Notes: generated by a model not told the origin, from the sequence alone. Counted from the stretch's first letter, positions 1 to 9,269 are shown. The stretch is DNA of 64,000 nucleotides from DATJFQ01 sp035495555 (GCA_035495555.1 DATJFQ010000037.1:62001-126000); one strand, 5' to 3'. Made by a program: numbers and translations.

Positions 1-1
1 A

Positions 2-1444
2 GCAGCCCAGAAAATCGGCAAAGTCGTCCAGGTCATTGGCCCCGTGGTCGACGTGGAGTTCGAAGGCGGCCACCTGCCGGAGATCTACCATGCGATCCGG
101 ATCAAGTCGGACGACACCACCGAGGGGCAGGCACTCGACGTCATCTGCGAGGTCGAGCAGCACCTCGGCGAGAACCGCGTTCGCACGGTCGCGATGAAGC
201 CCACCGACGGCATGCGCCGTGGCATGCAGGCGGTCGACACGGGCGCGCCGATCTCGATGCCCGTCGGTACCGCGACGCTCGGCCGGGTCATGAACGTGCT
301 GGGTGAACCCGTCGACTTCCCCGATCGTCCGATCGAAGCCGCCGAGCACTGGTCCATCCATCGGCACGCGCCGTCGCTCGAGGATCAATCGACCGAGCTG
401 CAGATGTTCGAAACGGGCATCAAGGTCGTCGATTTGCTCGAACCGTACTTGCGCGGCGGCAAGATCGGGCTGTTCGGCGGCGCGGGCGTCGGCAAGACCG
501 TCATCATCCAGGAACTCATTCACAACGTCGCGATGAAACACGGCGGCGTGTCGGTCTTCGCCGGGGTCGGCGAGCGCACGCGCGAAGGCAACGACCTCTG
601 GATCGAATTCCAGGAGTCGGGCGTCATCAACATGCAGGACCTCACGAAGTCCCGCGCCGCGCTCGTCTACGGCCAGATGACGGAACCGCCGGGTGCGCGG
701 CTGCGCGTCGCGCTCAGCGGCCTCACCGTCGCGGAGTACTTCCGGGACGCGGAGAACAAGGACGTCCTTCTCTTCATCGACAACATCTTCCGCTTCACGC
801 AGGCGGGATCCGAAGTCTCCGCGCTGCTCGGGCGCATGCCGAGCGCGGTCGGCTATCAGCCGACGCTGCTGACGGAGATGGGCGAGCTGCAGGAGCGGAT
901 CACGTCCACGAAGAAGGGCTCCATCACGTCGGTGCAGGCGATCTACGTGCCGGCAGACGACTACACGGACCCGGCGCCGGCGACGACCTTCGCACACCTC
1001 GACGCGACGACGAACCTGTCGCGCGCCATCGTCGAGCTGGGCATCTACCCCGCCGTCGATCCGCTGGCGTCCACGTCGCGCATTCTCGACCCGCGCATCA
1101 TCGGCGACGAGCACTACCAGGTCGCGCGCGCGGTCAAGCAGGTGCTGCAGCGCTACAAGGACCTGCAGGACATCATCGCGATCCTCGGCATCGACGAACT
1201 GTCCGAAGAGGACAAGCTCACGGTCGCGCGCGCGCGCAAGATCCAGAAGTTCCTGTCGCAGCCGTTCTTCGTCGCCGAGCAGTTCACGGGCCTGTCGGGC
1301 AAGTACGTGCCGATCGCGGACACGGTCAAGAGCTTCAAGGAACTGGTCGAAGGAAAGCACGACGCGGTGCCGGAGCAGGCGTTTTACATGGTGGGCACCA
1401 TCAACGAGGCGCTCGAAAAAGCCGAGAAGATGGCGAAGGCCTGA
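2..1444 (+). CDS. atpD: F1F0 ATP synthase subunit beta, 5' end cut by window
   Basis: This is the catalytic beta subunit of the F1 sector, which makes ATP on the cytoplasmic face of the membrane. The frame is open from base 2 and reads a normal beta N-terminus (KIGKVVQVIGPVVDVEF), so the true start lies just upstream; the GTG at 44 is internal. The Walker A loop (GGAGVGKT), the ERTREGNDLW stretch, the Walker B segment (LLFIDNIF) and the DELSEED motif near the C-terminus are all present. Length and order fit an intact subunit. It is followed by atpC after a repeat-filled gap of 179 bp. Identity is certain from motifs. Confidence 0.98.
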   Translation, partial: AAQKIGKVVQVIGPVVDVEFEGGHLPEIYHAIRIKSDDTTEGQALDVICEVEQHLGENRVRTVAMKPTDGMRRGMQAVDTGAPISMPVGTATLGRVMNVLGEPVDFPDRPIEAAEHWSIHRHAPSLEDQSTELQMFETGIKVVDLLEPYLRGGKIGLFGGAGVGKTVIIQELIHNVAMKHGGVSVFAGVGERTREGNDLWIEFQESGVINMQDLTKSRAALVYGQMTEPPGARLRVALSGLTVAEYFRDAENKDVLLFIDNIFRFTQAGSEVSALLGRMPSAVGYQPTLLTEMGELQERITSTKKGSITSVQAIYVPADDYTDPAPATTFAHLDATTNLSRAIVELGIYPAVDPLASTSRILDPRIIGDEHYQVARAVKQVLQRYKDLQDIIAILGIDELSEEDKLTVARARKIQKFLSQPFFVAEQFTGLSGKYVPIADTVKSFKELVEGKHDAVPEQAFYMVGTINEALEKAEKMAKA

Positions 1445-1446
1445 GA

Positions 1447-1620
1447 TCGGGTTCTGGGGTTCTTGGGTTCTCGGGGTTGGGTTCTTGGTTCTCAGGTTGG
1501 AGAGGCTTGTGATCTGAAACGCGGAGAACCAGAGAACCAGAGAACCCAAACCCGGGAACCAAAACCCGAGAACCCTGGAACCGAGAACCCAACCCTGAGA
1601 ACCCCAGAACGCGAGAACCC
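1447..1620. repeat. Short-unit repeat array A, inverted, between atpD and atpC
   Basis: The left part (about 1447-1500) is built from GGTTCTNG-like units. The right part (about 1526-1620) is built from the complementary units (GAGAACCC, AGAACCCA). The two arms could fold into a long imperfect hairpin. It fills almost the whole atpD-atpC gap and ends 3 nt before the atpC start codon. It belongs to the class of locus-specific short-repeat arrays seen in eleven other gaps of this window. Confidence 0.75.
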
Positions 1621-1623
1621 GAA

Positions 1624-2079
1624 ATGGCCCTCCCCACCAGCATCGATTTGCAAATCGTGACCCCCGACAAGATGCTCGTCCACGAGAGGGTGGACGAGGT
1701 CGAGATCCCGGGCAGCGAGGGGTACTTCGGCGTCCTGCCGGGGCACACGCCGCTGCTGGCGTCGCTCGCCGTCGGGGAACTCTGGTACCGCAAGGGGCAG
1801 GAGAAGACGTTCCTGTCGATCGCGTTCGGGTTCGCGGAGGTGCTGCCGGAACGCGTCACGATCCTCGCGCAGCTTGCGGAAACAGCGGAAGAGATCGACG
1901 TGGCCCGCGCGGAAGAGGCCAGAAAGCGTGCGGAAGCGCGACTCTCGCAGCCGAAGGCCGAGATCGATTACGAGCGCGCCCGCGTCGCCCTGATGAAATC
2001 CGTAGCGCGCCTGCAGGTCGCGTCCCGGATGCAGTTCGCCGGTCGCGTAGGACGTCAACGCATGCGGCCGCCGGAGTGA
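1624..2079 (+). CDS. atpC: F1F0 ATP synthase subunit epsilon
   Basis: This is the small F1 central-stalk subunit that couples rotation to catalysis and regulates ATP hydrolysis. The 151-residue protein opens with IDLQIVTPDKMLVHERVDEVEIPGSEG in pieces typical of epsilon, followed by the GYFGVLPGHTPLLASL beta-sandwich signature. The C-terminal part (about 90-140) is the helical hairpin, rich in Ala, Arg and Glu. The ATG at 1624 directly follows repeat array A, so no clear ribosome-binding site is visible. It is the last gene of the atp operon here. Array B and a PP2C gene follow. Confidence 0.96.
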   Translation: MALPTSIDLQIVTPDKMLVHERVDEVEIPGSEGYFGVLPGHTPLLASLAVGELWYRKGQEKTFLSIAFGFAEVLPERVTILAQLAETAEEIDVARAEEARKRAEARLSQPKAEIDYERARVALMKSVARLQVASRMQFAGRVGRQRMRPPE

Positions 2080-2091
2080 CGCCCCGTGTCC

Positions 2092-2172
2092 ACACCGAAA
2101 TGCCGAGTGCCAAAATAGCGTATTGTTTTCGGCGTCCCCGATTCAGCATTCGGCATTTGGCTTTCAGCATTT
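2092..2172. repeat. Short inverted repeat array B upstream of the PP2C gene
   Basis: The segments AAATGCCGAGTGCCAAA (from about 2098) and CATTCGGCATTTGGC (from about 2148) are near complements, with a further copy of CAGCATTTG just before the start codon at 2176. The gap between atpC and the phosphatase is therefore a small arm-loop-arm element of the same general kind as array A, but with a different word. No distinct promoter was recognised inside it. Confidence 0.55.
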
Positions 2173-2175
2173 GAC

Positions 2176-2946
2176 ATGAAGCTCTCCTGGGCCGTCAGCA
2201 CGGACCCTGGCTTGCGCCGCAGCAGCAACGAAGACAGCTATTGCACGCGTCCCGATCTCGGCTTGTTCATGGTCGCCGACGGCATGGGCGGGCACGTGGC
2301 CGGTGAGGTCGCTTCGCGCATCGCCGTCGAGACGATCCAGACGTTCATCTCCGACACGGCCGGCGCCGATCGCCACCGCACGTGGCCGTTCCCGTACGAA
2401 ACCTCACTGAGCGTCGAAGGCAACCGCCTCAAAGCCGCGTTCCGCCTCGCCAACCGGCAGATCGCGAGCGCGATGGCGGATTCATCGGACCTGCGCGGGA
2501 TGGCGACCACGGCATCGGCGGTCCTCGCGTCGGCGCGAAACGCCTGCGTCGCGCACGTGGGCGACAGCCGCGTCTACGTGCTGCGCGGCAGCGAACTCGT
2601 CCAGTTGACGAACGACCACTCGTGGGTCGAAGAGCAGGTGCGCGCCGGGACCATGACTCCGTCGGCCGCGCGCCAGCATCCGTGGCGCAACGTCGTCACG
2701 CGCGCGCTTGCGGGCGGCGATGACCCGGAGGTCGATATTGCCGACGTGACCCCCGCGAGCGGCGAGCGGTTTCTGCTCTGTTCCGACGGGCTGTTCGGCG
2801 TCGTGACGAACGACCGCATTGCGGCGATTCTCGGCGACCGCAGCGCGAGCCTGCAGGACATCTGCGACCGGCTCGTGGCCGCGGCCAACAGCGGCGGAGG
2901 ACCCGACAACATCACGACCGTCGTCATCCAGGTCGATGCTGCGTAA
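2176..2946 (+). CDS. PP2C-family protein serine/threonine phosphatase
   Basis: This is a 256-residue cytosolic metal-dependent phosphatase of the Stp/PrpC type, which removes phosphate from Ser/Thr of target proteins. Metal ligands are visible in the N-terminal RRSSNEDSY segment (Asp20), in DGMGGH (Asp35), in CSDGLFG and in the terminal GGPDNITTVVI. No extra domains are present. The last 11 bp overlap the start of the exporter permease gene, so the two are probably translationally coupled and the phosphatase may act on surface-polysaccharide export or its control. That link is inferred. A Ser/Thr kinase exists at 44.5 kb, but no partner kinase lies next to it. Confidence 0.95.
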   Translation: MKLSWAVSTDPGLRRSSNEDSYCTRPDLGLFMVADGMGGHVAGEVASRIAVETIQTFISDTAGADRHRTWPFPYETSLSVEGNRLKAAFRLANRQIASAMADSSDLRGMATTASAVLASARNACVAHVGDSRVYVLRGSELVQLTNDHSWVEEQVRAGTMTPSAARQHPWRNVVTRALAGGDDPEVDIADVTPASGERFLLCSDGLFGVVTNDRIAAILGDRSASLQDICDRLVAAANSGGGPDNITTVVIQVDAA

Positions 2947-3727
2947 TCTCTCGCAGCTCCCGCGCTATCGAGCGCTCATCCAGAGTCTCGTCGCGCGCGA
3001 ACTGAAGGCGCGATACCGCGGATCGGTGCTCGGGTTCTTCTGGTCCTTCATCAACCCGCTGCTCCTGCTGCTGATCTACACGTTCGTGTTCAAGTACGTG
3101 ATGCCGGCGCAACCGGAGGGCACGGACCCGTATCCGCTGTTCATGTTCTGCGGGCTGCTGCCGTGGACGTGGTTCTCGGCCTCGCTGATCGAATCGTCTG
3201 GTGTTCTCATCTCGGGTGGGAATCTGATCAAGAAAGTGCTCTTCCCCGCCGAGATCCTGCCGATCGTCACCGTGACGGCGAACATGGTGCACTTCTTCCT
3301 GGCGCTGCCGATTCTGGTGTTCTTCCTGATCTGGTTCCGCGCCCCGTTGACGGTGTTCGAGCTGGCGTGGTTTCCGGTCGTCGTGCTGGTGCAGTACGTC
3401 TTCACGCTCGGGTGCGCGCTGATTCTATCGGCCCTGACGGTGCATTTCCGCGACATCCGGGACATCCTCGCAAACCTGCTGACGCTCTGGTTTTTCGCGA
3501 CGCCGATCATCTATTCGTACAAAGCGGCGCCGGACCTTGCGCGGCGGTTCATGAATTTGAATCCGTTCGCACATCTGGCGATCTCGTATCAGGAAATCCT
3601 GTTCTTCCCCGGACCGTTTGGCCACTGGAAGTGGCTCGTCGCGCTCGGCGTGGCATCGGCGGCGTTCTTTCTCTTCGGGTATTTCGTGTTCGACCGCCTG
3701 CGGGATTCGTTCGCGGAGGAAGTGTGA
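2936..3727 (+). CDS. ABC-2 type polysaccharide export permease (Wzm-like)
   Basis: This is a 263-residue inner-membrane permease that would carry an undecaprenyl-linked glycan, such as O-antigen, across the membrane with the ATPase encoded next. The ATG at 2936 is chosen because it gives the family N-terminus (RELKARYRGSVLGFFWSF, the amphipathic interface helix) and overlaps the phosphatase stop by 11 bp. About six hydrophobic segments follow, with the family pattern FATPIIYS near residue 180. The GTG start of the ATPase overlaps its stop. Substrate cannot be told from sequence. Confidence 0.93.
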   Translation: MLRNLSQLPRYRALIQSLVARELKARYRGSVLGFFWSFINPLLLLLIYTFVFKYVMPAQPEGTDPYPLFMFCGLLPWTWFSASLIESSGVLISGGNLIKKVLFPAEILPIVTVTANMVHFFLALPILVFFLIWFRAPLTVFELAWFPVVVLVQYVFTLGCALILSALTVHFRDIRDILANLLTLWFFATPIIYSYKAAPDLARRFMNLNPFAHLAISYQEILFFPGPFGHWKWLVALGVASAAFFLFGYFVFDRLRDSFAEEV

Positions 3728-5103
3728 CACCGGCATCGACCAGCCGTCCGGCGATCCAGGTGGTGCGCGCGTCGAAGCTGTACCGCCGGTACGCGCACCG
3801 CAAACAGTTTGCGACGCTCAAGAGCGCGCTCCTCACGCGATCCCTGATCTCCAATCTGGAGCCGGAGGAAACGTTCACGGCGTTGAACGACATCACCGTA
3901 ACCGTTCCCGCCGGCCGAACGCTCGGCGTCATCGGACGAAACGGCTCCGGCAAGAGCACGCTGCTGAAGCTGGTCGCCGGAATCACGAAGCCGACCTCTG
4001 GCACGGTGACCGTGGCGGGCCGCGTCTCCGCGCTGATCGAACTCGGTGCGGGGTTTCACCCGGAGATCTCCGGCCGTGAGAACGTCTTCATCAACGGCAT
4101 CATGCTGGGCCTCTCGAAGCGGGAGATCACGCGGCGTTTCGACGAGATCGTCGAGTTTGCCGAACTGCAGGAGTTCATCGACGCGCCCGTCAAGACCTAT
4201 TCGTCGGGCATGTATATGCGGCTCGGATTCGCGGTTGCGATTCACGTCGACCCCGACGTGCTGCTGGTCGACGAGGTCCTCGCCGTCGGAGACGAGGGCT
4301 TCACGCACAGATGCCTCGACAAGTTCGCGGAGTTCAAGCGCCGCGGCAAGACGATTCTGCTCGTGACGCACTCGCTCGGGCTCGTCGAACGTTTTTGCGA
4401 CGAAGCCTTGTGGCTCGACGCGGGCCGCGTGAAAGGATCCGGCGATCCCAAACGCATCGTCGGCGCCTACATCACCGACGTCGAAACGACCGAGGAGAAG
4501 CAGTTGGCGGCCGATGACGCGAGGGCGCGCGAGTCGGCCACCGCGGTCATGGTGTCGCCCGACGAGCCTGGATCAGCGGTGCTCCCCGATACACCGATCG
4601 AGACCGCGACCGGCCCGGCGGACATGTTCCGCGCCGCCGAAGGACGCTGGGGCTCGCGTGAGGTCGAGATCGTCGATGTCGAGTTCGAGTCGGGAGGCGG
4701 GACGTCGTCACACGTCTTTCGATCCGGCGACCCGATGACGCTCAAGATTTCGCTTCGCGCTCCACTCCCCGTCGATGACTTCGTGATCGGCGTCGGGATT
4801 TTCAACGCCGAAGGTGTCTGCTGCTACGGCACCAACACCTCCATCGAGAGCCTCCAGAGTGAACGGCTGCACGGGGACGCCGAGGTGCGCTTCTCGATCG
4901 ATGCGCTCGACCTTGTCGAAGGCACGTACAAGGTCGACGTCGCGGTGCACAAGCTGGACGGCTACCCTTACGATTACCACCGGCTGCTCTACACCTTCCG
5001 CGTGAAATCGCGGACCAAAGATGTGGGTATCTACCGGCCGCGTCACGAGTGGCACTTCAGCGGCGAGATGACGTTCCGCCGGACAGACACGAGCGGGTCG
5101 TGA
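3724..5103 (+). CDS. Polysaccharide ABC transporter ATP-binding protein with C-terminal Wzt-type domain
   Basis: This is the 459-residue ATPase partner of the preceding permease. The GTG at 3724 overlaps the permease stop by 4 bp (GTGA). Walker A is GRNGSGKST (71-79), the signature region reads SSGMYMRLGF, and Walker B is LLVDEVLAVGDEGF. After about residue 240 comes a polar linker, then a beta-sandwich-like C-terminal domain (about 305-450; VEFESGG, FRSGDPMTLKI, VGIFNAEG). In Wzt proteins this domain binds the terminal sugar of the glycan, so export of a chain-terminated O-antigen-like polymer is likely. The adenylyltransferase gene overlaps its end. Confidence 0.95.
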   Translation: MTPASTSRPAIQVVRASKLYRRYAHRKQFATLKSALLTRSLISNLEPEETFTALNDITVTVPAGRTLGVIGRNGSGKSTLLKLVAGITKPTSGTVTVAGRVSALIELGAGFHPEISGRENVFINGIMLGLSKREITRRFDEIVEFAELQEFIDAPVKTYSSGMYMRLGFAVAIHVDPDVLLVDEVLAVGDEGFTHRCLDKFAEFKRRGKTILLVTHSLGLVERFCDEALWLDAGRVKGSGDPKRIVGAYITDVETTEEKQLAADDARARESATAVMVSPDEPGSAVLPDTPIETATGPADMFRAAEGRWGSREVEIVDVEFESGGGTSSHVFRSGDPMTLKISLRAPLPVDDFVIGVGIFNAEGVCCYGTNTSIESLQSERLHGDAEVRFSIDALDLVEGTYKVDVAVHKLDGYPYDYHRLLYTFRVKSRTKDVGIYRPRHEWHFSGEMTFRRTDTSGS

Positions 5104-5582
5104 ACCTCCTCAGCGGCTCCGATCTCGAGGCATACGTCAAACGCCTTCGCGACGCGGGGCGGCGCATCGTGTTCACAAACGGCGTGTTCGACCTGCTGCA
5201 TCCGGGGCATTTACGCTATCTGCAGGCGGCGCGCTCGCACGGTGATGTCCTCATCGTGGGGTTGAACTCGGACGCGTCGGTGCGCAGGAACAAAGGAGCG
5301 GAGCGCCCGATCACACCCGAACGGGAGCGCGCCGAGATCCTGCTCGCGCTCGAGTGCGTCGACGCCGTCTGCCTCTTCGGCGAAGACACGCCGCACGAGA
5401 TCATCCTGCGCGTGCAGCCTGACGTGCTGGTGAAAGGCGCGGACTGGCCCGCGGATCAGATCGTCGGTCGCGAGGTTGTCGAAGCACGCGGCGGCGTAGT
5501 CATCCGCGAGCCAGTGGAGCCGGGCTACTCGACGTCAGCGATCCTGAACAGGATCCGCTCCGGCGATAGCGGAGGGGTTTAG
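5100..5582 (+). CDS. rfaE2: D-glycero-beta-D-manno-heptose 1-phosphate adenylyltransferase (RfaE2/HldE C-domain type)
   Basis: This 160-residue nucleotidyltransferase transfers AMP to a sugar or polyol phosphate; for RfaE2 the product is ADP-heptose for the lipopolysaccharide core. The N-terminal TNGVFDLLHPGHLRYL contains the HxGH site (34-37), and the C-terminal YSTSAILNRI is the second nucleotide-binding signature. The GTG at 5100 overlaps the ATPase stop by 4 bp, making a four-gene coupled unit from the PP2C gene onward. Stand-alone length fits proteins in which the kinase domain (RfaE1) is a separate gene. A glycerol-3-phosphate cytidylyltransferase is less likely. Confidence 0.88.
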   Translation: MNLLSGSDLEAYVKRLRDAGRRIVFTNGVFDLLHPGHLRYLQAARSHGDVLIVGLNSDASVRRNKGAERPITPERERAEILLALECVDAVCLFGEDTPHEIILRVQPDVLVKGADWPADQIVGREVVEARGGVVIREPVEPGYSTSAILNRIRSGDSGGV

Positions 5583-5602
5583 CGCTGCCTCGCCGAGGCG
5601 GG

Positions 5603-5631
5603 TACAATAGAGGGTTCCCGCTTTCGGCGGG
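5603..5631 (+). promoter_or_regulatory. Probable mfd promoter and leader hairpin
   Basis: A TACAAT hexamer at 5603-5608 is a plausible -10 box. Downstream in the leader, CCCGC and GCGGG at 5617-5631 enclose a 5-nt loop and form a small hairpin. The mfd ATG is at 5640. A role for the hairpin is not established. Confidence 0.4.
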
Positions 5632-5639
5632 ATCGCGAC

Positions 5640-8600
5640 ATGAGTTCTTCGACCTCCACATCACTGACACTTCGGGCGCTGCTCAAGACCACGGCAGACC
5701 GGGCGGGTTTTCTCCCGACGGGGCGTCCGATCGGTGGCCTGACACCGTCGGCAAAGGCGTACTTCGCAGCCGCGGCGTCTGCCCGCGCGCGGGTCCTGCT
5801 GCTGGCCCCTGCGGACGCGGACGTCGAGCAGCTCACGTCGGACGCGCGATTCTTCCTGTCAGCGCTCGAAGGCCTTTCGGATGCTGAAGCCGCACGTGCC
5901 GTCCTGCCCTTTCCCTCTCAGGAGATCGACCCGTACCGCGGCCTCGCGCCGCATTTCGACGTGGCGTCGACGCGGGCCGCAACGCTGTTCGCGATCGCCA
6001 CAGGAACAGCGCGTCTGGTCGTCGCGTCAGCGGCTGCTGTTCTCCCCCGGTTGAGTCCGCCTCGCCGGCTCGCAGCCGCCGGCATCGTATTGAGGGCGGG
6101 GCTGGACATTTCGCCGCAGGACCTCCGCGATCGCCTCGTTGACGCCGGTTACAGCCGGCAGGATCCGACGGACGAGCCAGGCGAGTTTTCCGTTCGCGGC
6201 GGGGTCGTCGATTTCTTCCCTGCGGGCGCGAAGCAGCCGATCCGGCTCGAGTTCGTCGGCGACACGATCGAGTCTGTTCGTTTCTACGATCCAGAGACGC
6301 AGCGGTCGACGGGGGCGGCTGATCAGGCGCACGTGGTGCCGCTGCAGGAGCTGCTGACGAAGGAAGGCGAAGGTCAGGTGCCGCGGCACCCAGACGCCGC
6401 GGGACGTGCGATTGATGCGGACGCGGACGCGATCCCGCCCGACGCCGACGAAACAGCGGACCGGTCGGCGACTTTCCTGGATTTCGTCGAGACGATGCGG
6501 CCGGCCGTCATCGTCTCGGAACCCGAAGACGTGCGGGCAGCAATTATCAGACGGCGCGAGCAGCTCGAGGTGGGCTTCGAGGACGCGCGACTGAGGCAGC
6601 AACGGGCGCCGGAGCCGTCCACGCTGGCAATCGATCTGGTAACGCTCGAGCCGGCGCTCGAGTCTGCGACGACGCTCGAAACGCTCGCGATGGGAGTCGA
6701 CGCGGTCATCCACATCCCGTGTCAGCCCGCGACGGAATTCTCAGGGCGCGTGTCCGACTGGATCGCTGAGCTGCGGCGCGCGCGCGAGCGTGGCGACACG
6801 GTCGTGTTCGTCGCCAACTCGCCAGGCCGCGCCGAGCGCGTGCTGGAGATGCTTGGCGACTACGACGTCCCGGCGTCGCCGATCGATCGCGGCGAGGATT
6901 CGCACCACGCCGCCGTGCTCGTCGCGGTCGGGAGGCTCTCGAAGGGATTCCGTCTCCCGGACGCGGCGCTGGAGCTCTGGGCCGAGGCGGACGTCTTCGA
7001 CGACGATCGTCGGGGTGTCGAGCGCCGCCGCTCGGCGACGAGGACCTTCCTGTCGGATTTTCGCGACCTGAAGGTTGGCGACCTCGTCGTCCACGTTGAC
7101 CACGGCATCGGCGTCTTCGTCGGCCTGAAGCGGATCGACGTGGGCTCCGAGCCGCAGGAGTTCATGGAGCTGCGCTACGCCGGGGAGGACAAGTTGTTCG
7201 TCCCCGTGGAGCGGCTCGATCTGGTGCAGAAATACACGGGGGCCACTCGCCCGGCCCTCGATCGTCTCGGCGGGACGACGTGGGAGAAGGCGAAGTCGCG
7301 CGTCAAGAAGGCCATGCGCGACATGGCCGAAGAGCTGCTGAAGCTCTACGCCTCGCGCAAAGCAGTGCCCGGCCACGCATTCAGCGCGGACAGCCACTGG
7401 CAGCAGGAATTCGAAGACGCGTTCGAGTGGGACCTCACGCCGGATCAGCAGACCGCCATCGCCGATATCAAACGCGACATGGAAACGCCGACGCCGATGG
7501 ATCGCCTGCTTTGCGGCGACGTCGGGTACGGCAAGACCGAGGTTGCGATGCGGGCGGCGTTCAAGGCCGTCATGGACGGCAAGCAGGTCGCGGTCCTTGC
7601 GCCCACCACCGTCCTCGCCTTCCAGCACCTGAAGACCTTTCGCAACCGCTTTGCCGCGTTCCCCGTGAACACCGAGATGGTGAGCCGCTTCCGGTCGAAG
7701 GCCGAGCAGAAGCAGATCCTCGCCGATCTTGCCGCCGGGAAGGTGGAGATCATCGTGGGGACCCACCGGCTGCTCTCCAAGGACGTGCAATTCCGTGATC
7801 TCGGCCTGCTCGTCGTCGACGAGGAACAGCGCTTCGGCGTGGTGCACAAAGAACGCATCAAGCAGCTTCGCAAGCGCGTCGACGTGCTGACGATGACGGC
7901 GACGCCGATTCCCCGGACGTTGAACATGTCGCTGGCCGGCATCCGGGACATGTCGATTATCGAAACACCGCCCAAAGATCGGCTGTCGATCCAGACCAAC
8001 GTCGTCAAGTTCGATCAGGCGATCATCACGCGCGCGGTGCGCCAGGAACTCGAACGGGGCGGCCAGGTCTACTTCGTGCACAACCGCGTGGAATCGATTT
8101 ACTCGATGGCCGACCTGCTCCGGCGCCTTGTGCCGGAGGCGAGGATTGGCATCGGGCACGGCCAGATGGGCGAGGACGACCTCGAGCGAGTCATGGTCGA
8201 TTTCGTGGGGCACAAGTTCGACATCCTGCTGGCCACGACGATCATCGAGAACGGCCTCGATATCCCCAACGCGAACACGATGGTGATCAATCGCGCTGAC
8301 CGCTACGGTCTTTCGCAGTTGTATCAGCTTCGAGGCCGCGTCGGGCGATCCGATCGCCGCGCGTACGCGTATCTGCTGATTCCGCCGGAACAGGCGCTCT
8401 CCGGTGTCGCCAGGAAGCGCCTGGCCGCGATTCGCGAGTTCAGCGATCTCGGCAGCGGCTTCCGTGTGGCGGCGCTCGATCTCGAGATTCGCGGCGCCGG
8501 CAATCTCCTCGGCGGCGAGCAGAGCGGCCATATCGAGGCCGTCGGGTTCGACATGTACATGAAGCTCCTCGAGCAGACGATCAAGGAGCTCAAGGGGGAG

Positions 8601-9242
8601 GAGATCGAGGACGACATTCGCGCGACGGTCAACCTCCGCGTCGACCTGCGCATCGACGAGTCGTACATCCCCGACATGAATCAGCGCCTCACCGTGTATC
8701 GCCGCATGGCCGGTGCGCGTTCCGAAACAGAGCTCGAGCGCACACTCGCCGAGGTCAGGGACCGCTATGGCACGCCGCCCGTCTCCATCGAGAATCTTGC
8801 CGACTATGCGCTGATTCGCCTGCTGGCTGATCGGGTGGGTATCGAATCCATCGACCGCGAAGCCCATGTCGTCGTCCTAAAGTTCAGGGCGGAGGCGAAG
8901 CTCGATCCGCAGTGGCTCCTGCGCGTGCTCGATGGGCGGCAGGACCTGCAGCTATCGCCGCCGGCGACGTTGAAGCTCGATTTGAAAGCGCAGGCGTCGG
9001 CTCCGGCGGTGCAGGAGCGGCGGCTAGCGGCGGCAGCGGCTCGGACGCCGAAATCGAAAGGGACGGGCACGGGTGCCGCCTCATGGTGGACAACGAGAGC
9101 GACGGCCGGCGAAGTGACCGCGGGCTTCTCGAAAGAGGAAATCCTCAGGAAGGCGGCGGACGACCCCAGGGGAGAGGCCGGGGTGTTCGCCCGCGTTACT
9201 GCCCTGCTGCGCGAGTTGAGCGAGGGCGTCAATCTGCGCTAA
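5640..9242 (+). CDS. mfd: Transcription-repair coupling factor
   Basis: Mfd removes RNA polymerase stalled at DNA lesions and recruits UvrA/UvrB. The 1200-residue protein has the full order: UvrB-like N-terminal module (about 1-400), CarD-like polymerase-binding domain (LKVGDLVVHVDHGIGVF, from about 475), RecG-like translocase motor with Walker A GDVGYGKT (from Gly626), DEEQ box (Asp727) and MTATPIPRTL, the RGRVGR motif, and a C-terminal TRCF domain. A spacer of about 50 residues rich in Ala and Lys before the last 40 residues is unusual but in frame. The ATG at 5640 follows a short leader. Identity is certain. Confidence 0.98.
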   Translation: MSSSTSTSLTLRALLKTTADRAGFLPTGRPIGGLTPSAKAYFAAAASARARVLLLAPADADVEQLTSDARFFLSALEGLSDAEAARAVLPFPSQEIDPYRGLAPHFDVASTRAATLFAIATGTARLVVASAAAVLPRLSPPRRLAAAGIVLRAGLDISPQDLRDRLVDAGYSRQDPTDEPGEFSVRGGVVDFFPAGAKQPIRLEFVGDTIESVRFYDPETQRSTGAADQAHVVPLQELLTKEGEGQVPRHPDAAGRAIDADADAIPPDADETADRSATFLDFVETMRPAVIVSEPEDVRAAIIRRREQLEVGFEDARLRQQRAPEPSTLAIDLVTLEPALESATTLETLAMGVDAVIHIPCQPATEFSGRVSDWIAELRRARERGDTVVFVANSPGRAERVLEMLGDYDVPASPIDRGEDSHHAAVLVAVGRLSKGFRLPDAALELWAEADVFDDDRRGVERRRSATRTFLSDFRDLKVGDLVVHVDHGIGVFVGLKRIDVGSEPQEFMELRYAGEDKLFVPVERLDLVQKYTGATRPALDRLGGTTWEKAKSRVKKAMRDMAEELLKLYASRKAVPGHAFSADSHWQQEFEDAFEWDLTPDQQTAIADIKRDMETPTPMDRLLCGDVGYGKTEVAMRAAFKAVMDGKQVAVLAPTTVLAFQHLKTFRNRFAAFPVNTEMVSRFRSKAEQKQILADLAAGKVEIIVGTHRLLSKDVQFRDLGLLVVDEEQRFGVVHKERIKQLRKRVDVLTMTATPIPRTLNMSLAGIRDMSIIETPPKDRLSIQTNVVKFDQAIITRAVRQELERGGQVYFVHNRVESIYSMADLLRRLVPEARIGIGHGQMGEDDLERVMVDFVGHKFDILLATTIIENGLDIPNANTMVINRADRYGLSQLYQLRGRVGRSDRRAYAYLLIPPEQALSGVARKRLAAIREFSDLGSGFRVAALDLEIRGAGNLLGGEQSGHIEAVGFDMYMKLLEQTIKELKGEEIEDDIRATVNLRVDLRIDESYIPDMNQRLTVYRRMAGARSETELERTLAEVRDRYGTPPVSIENLADYALIRLLADRVGIESIDREAHVVVLKFRAEAKLDPQWLLRVLDGRQDLQLSPPATLKLDLKAQASAPAVQERRLAAAAARTPKSKGTGTGAASWWTTRATAGEVTAGFSKEEILRKAADDPRGEAGVFARVTALLRELSEGVNLR

Positions 9243-9269
9243 AATCTTGTTTTTGAGATACTTACAGCA

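Noticed and set aside
44..1444. GTG at 44 as the atpD start
   Set aside because: The frame upstream encodes the normal beta-subunit N-terminus, so the gene is cut by the window edge.
6741..8867. 708-codon open frame opposite to mfd
   Set aside because: It lies wholly antisense to a complete, motif-rich mfd; GC-rich coding DNA often leaves the opposite strand open.
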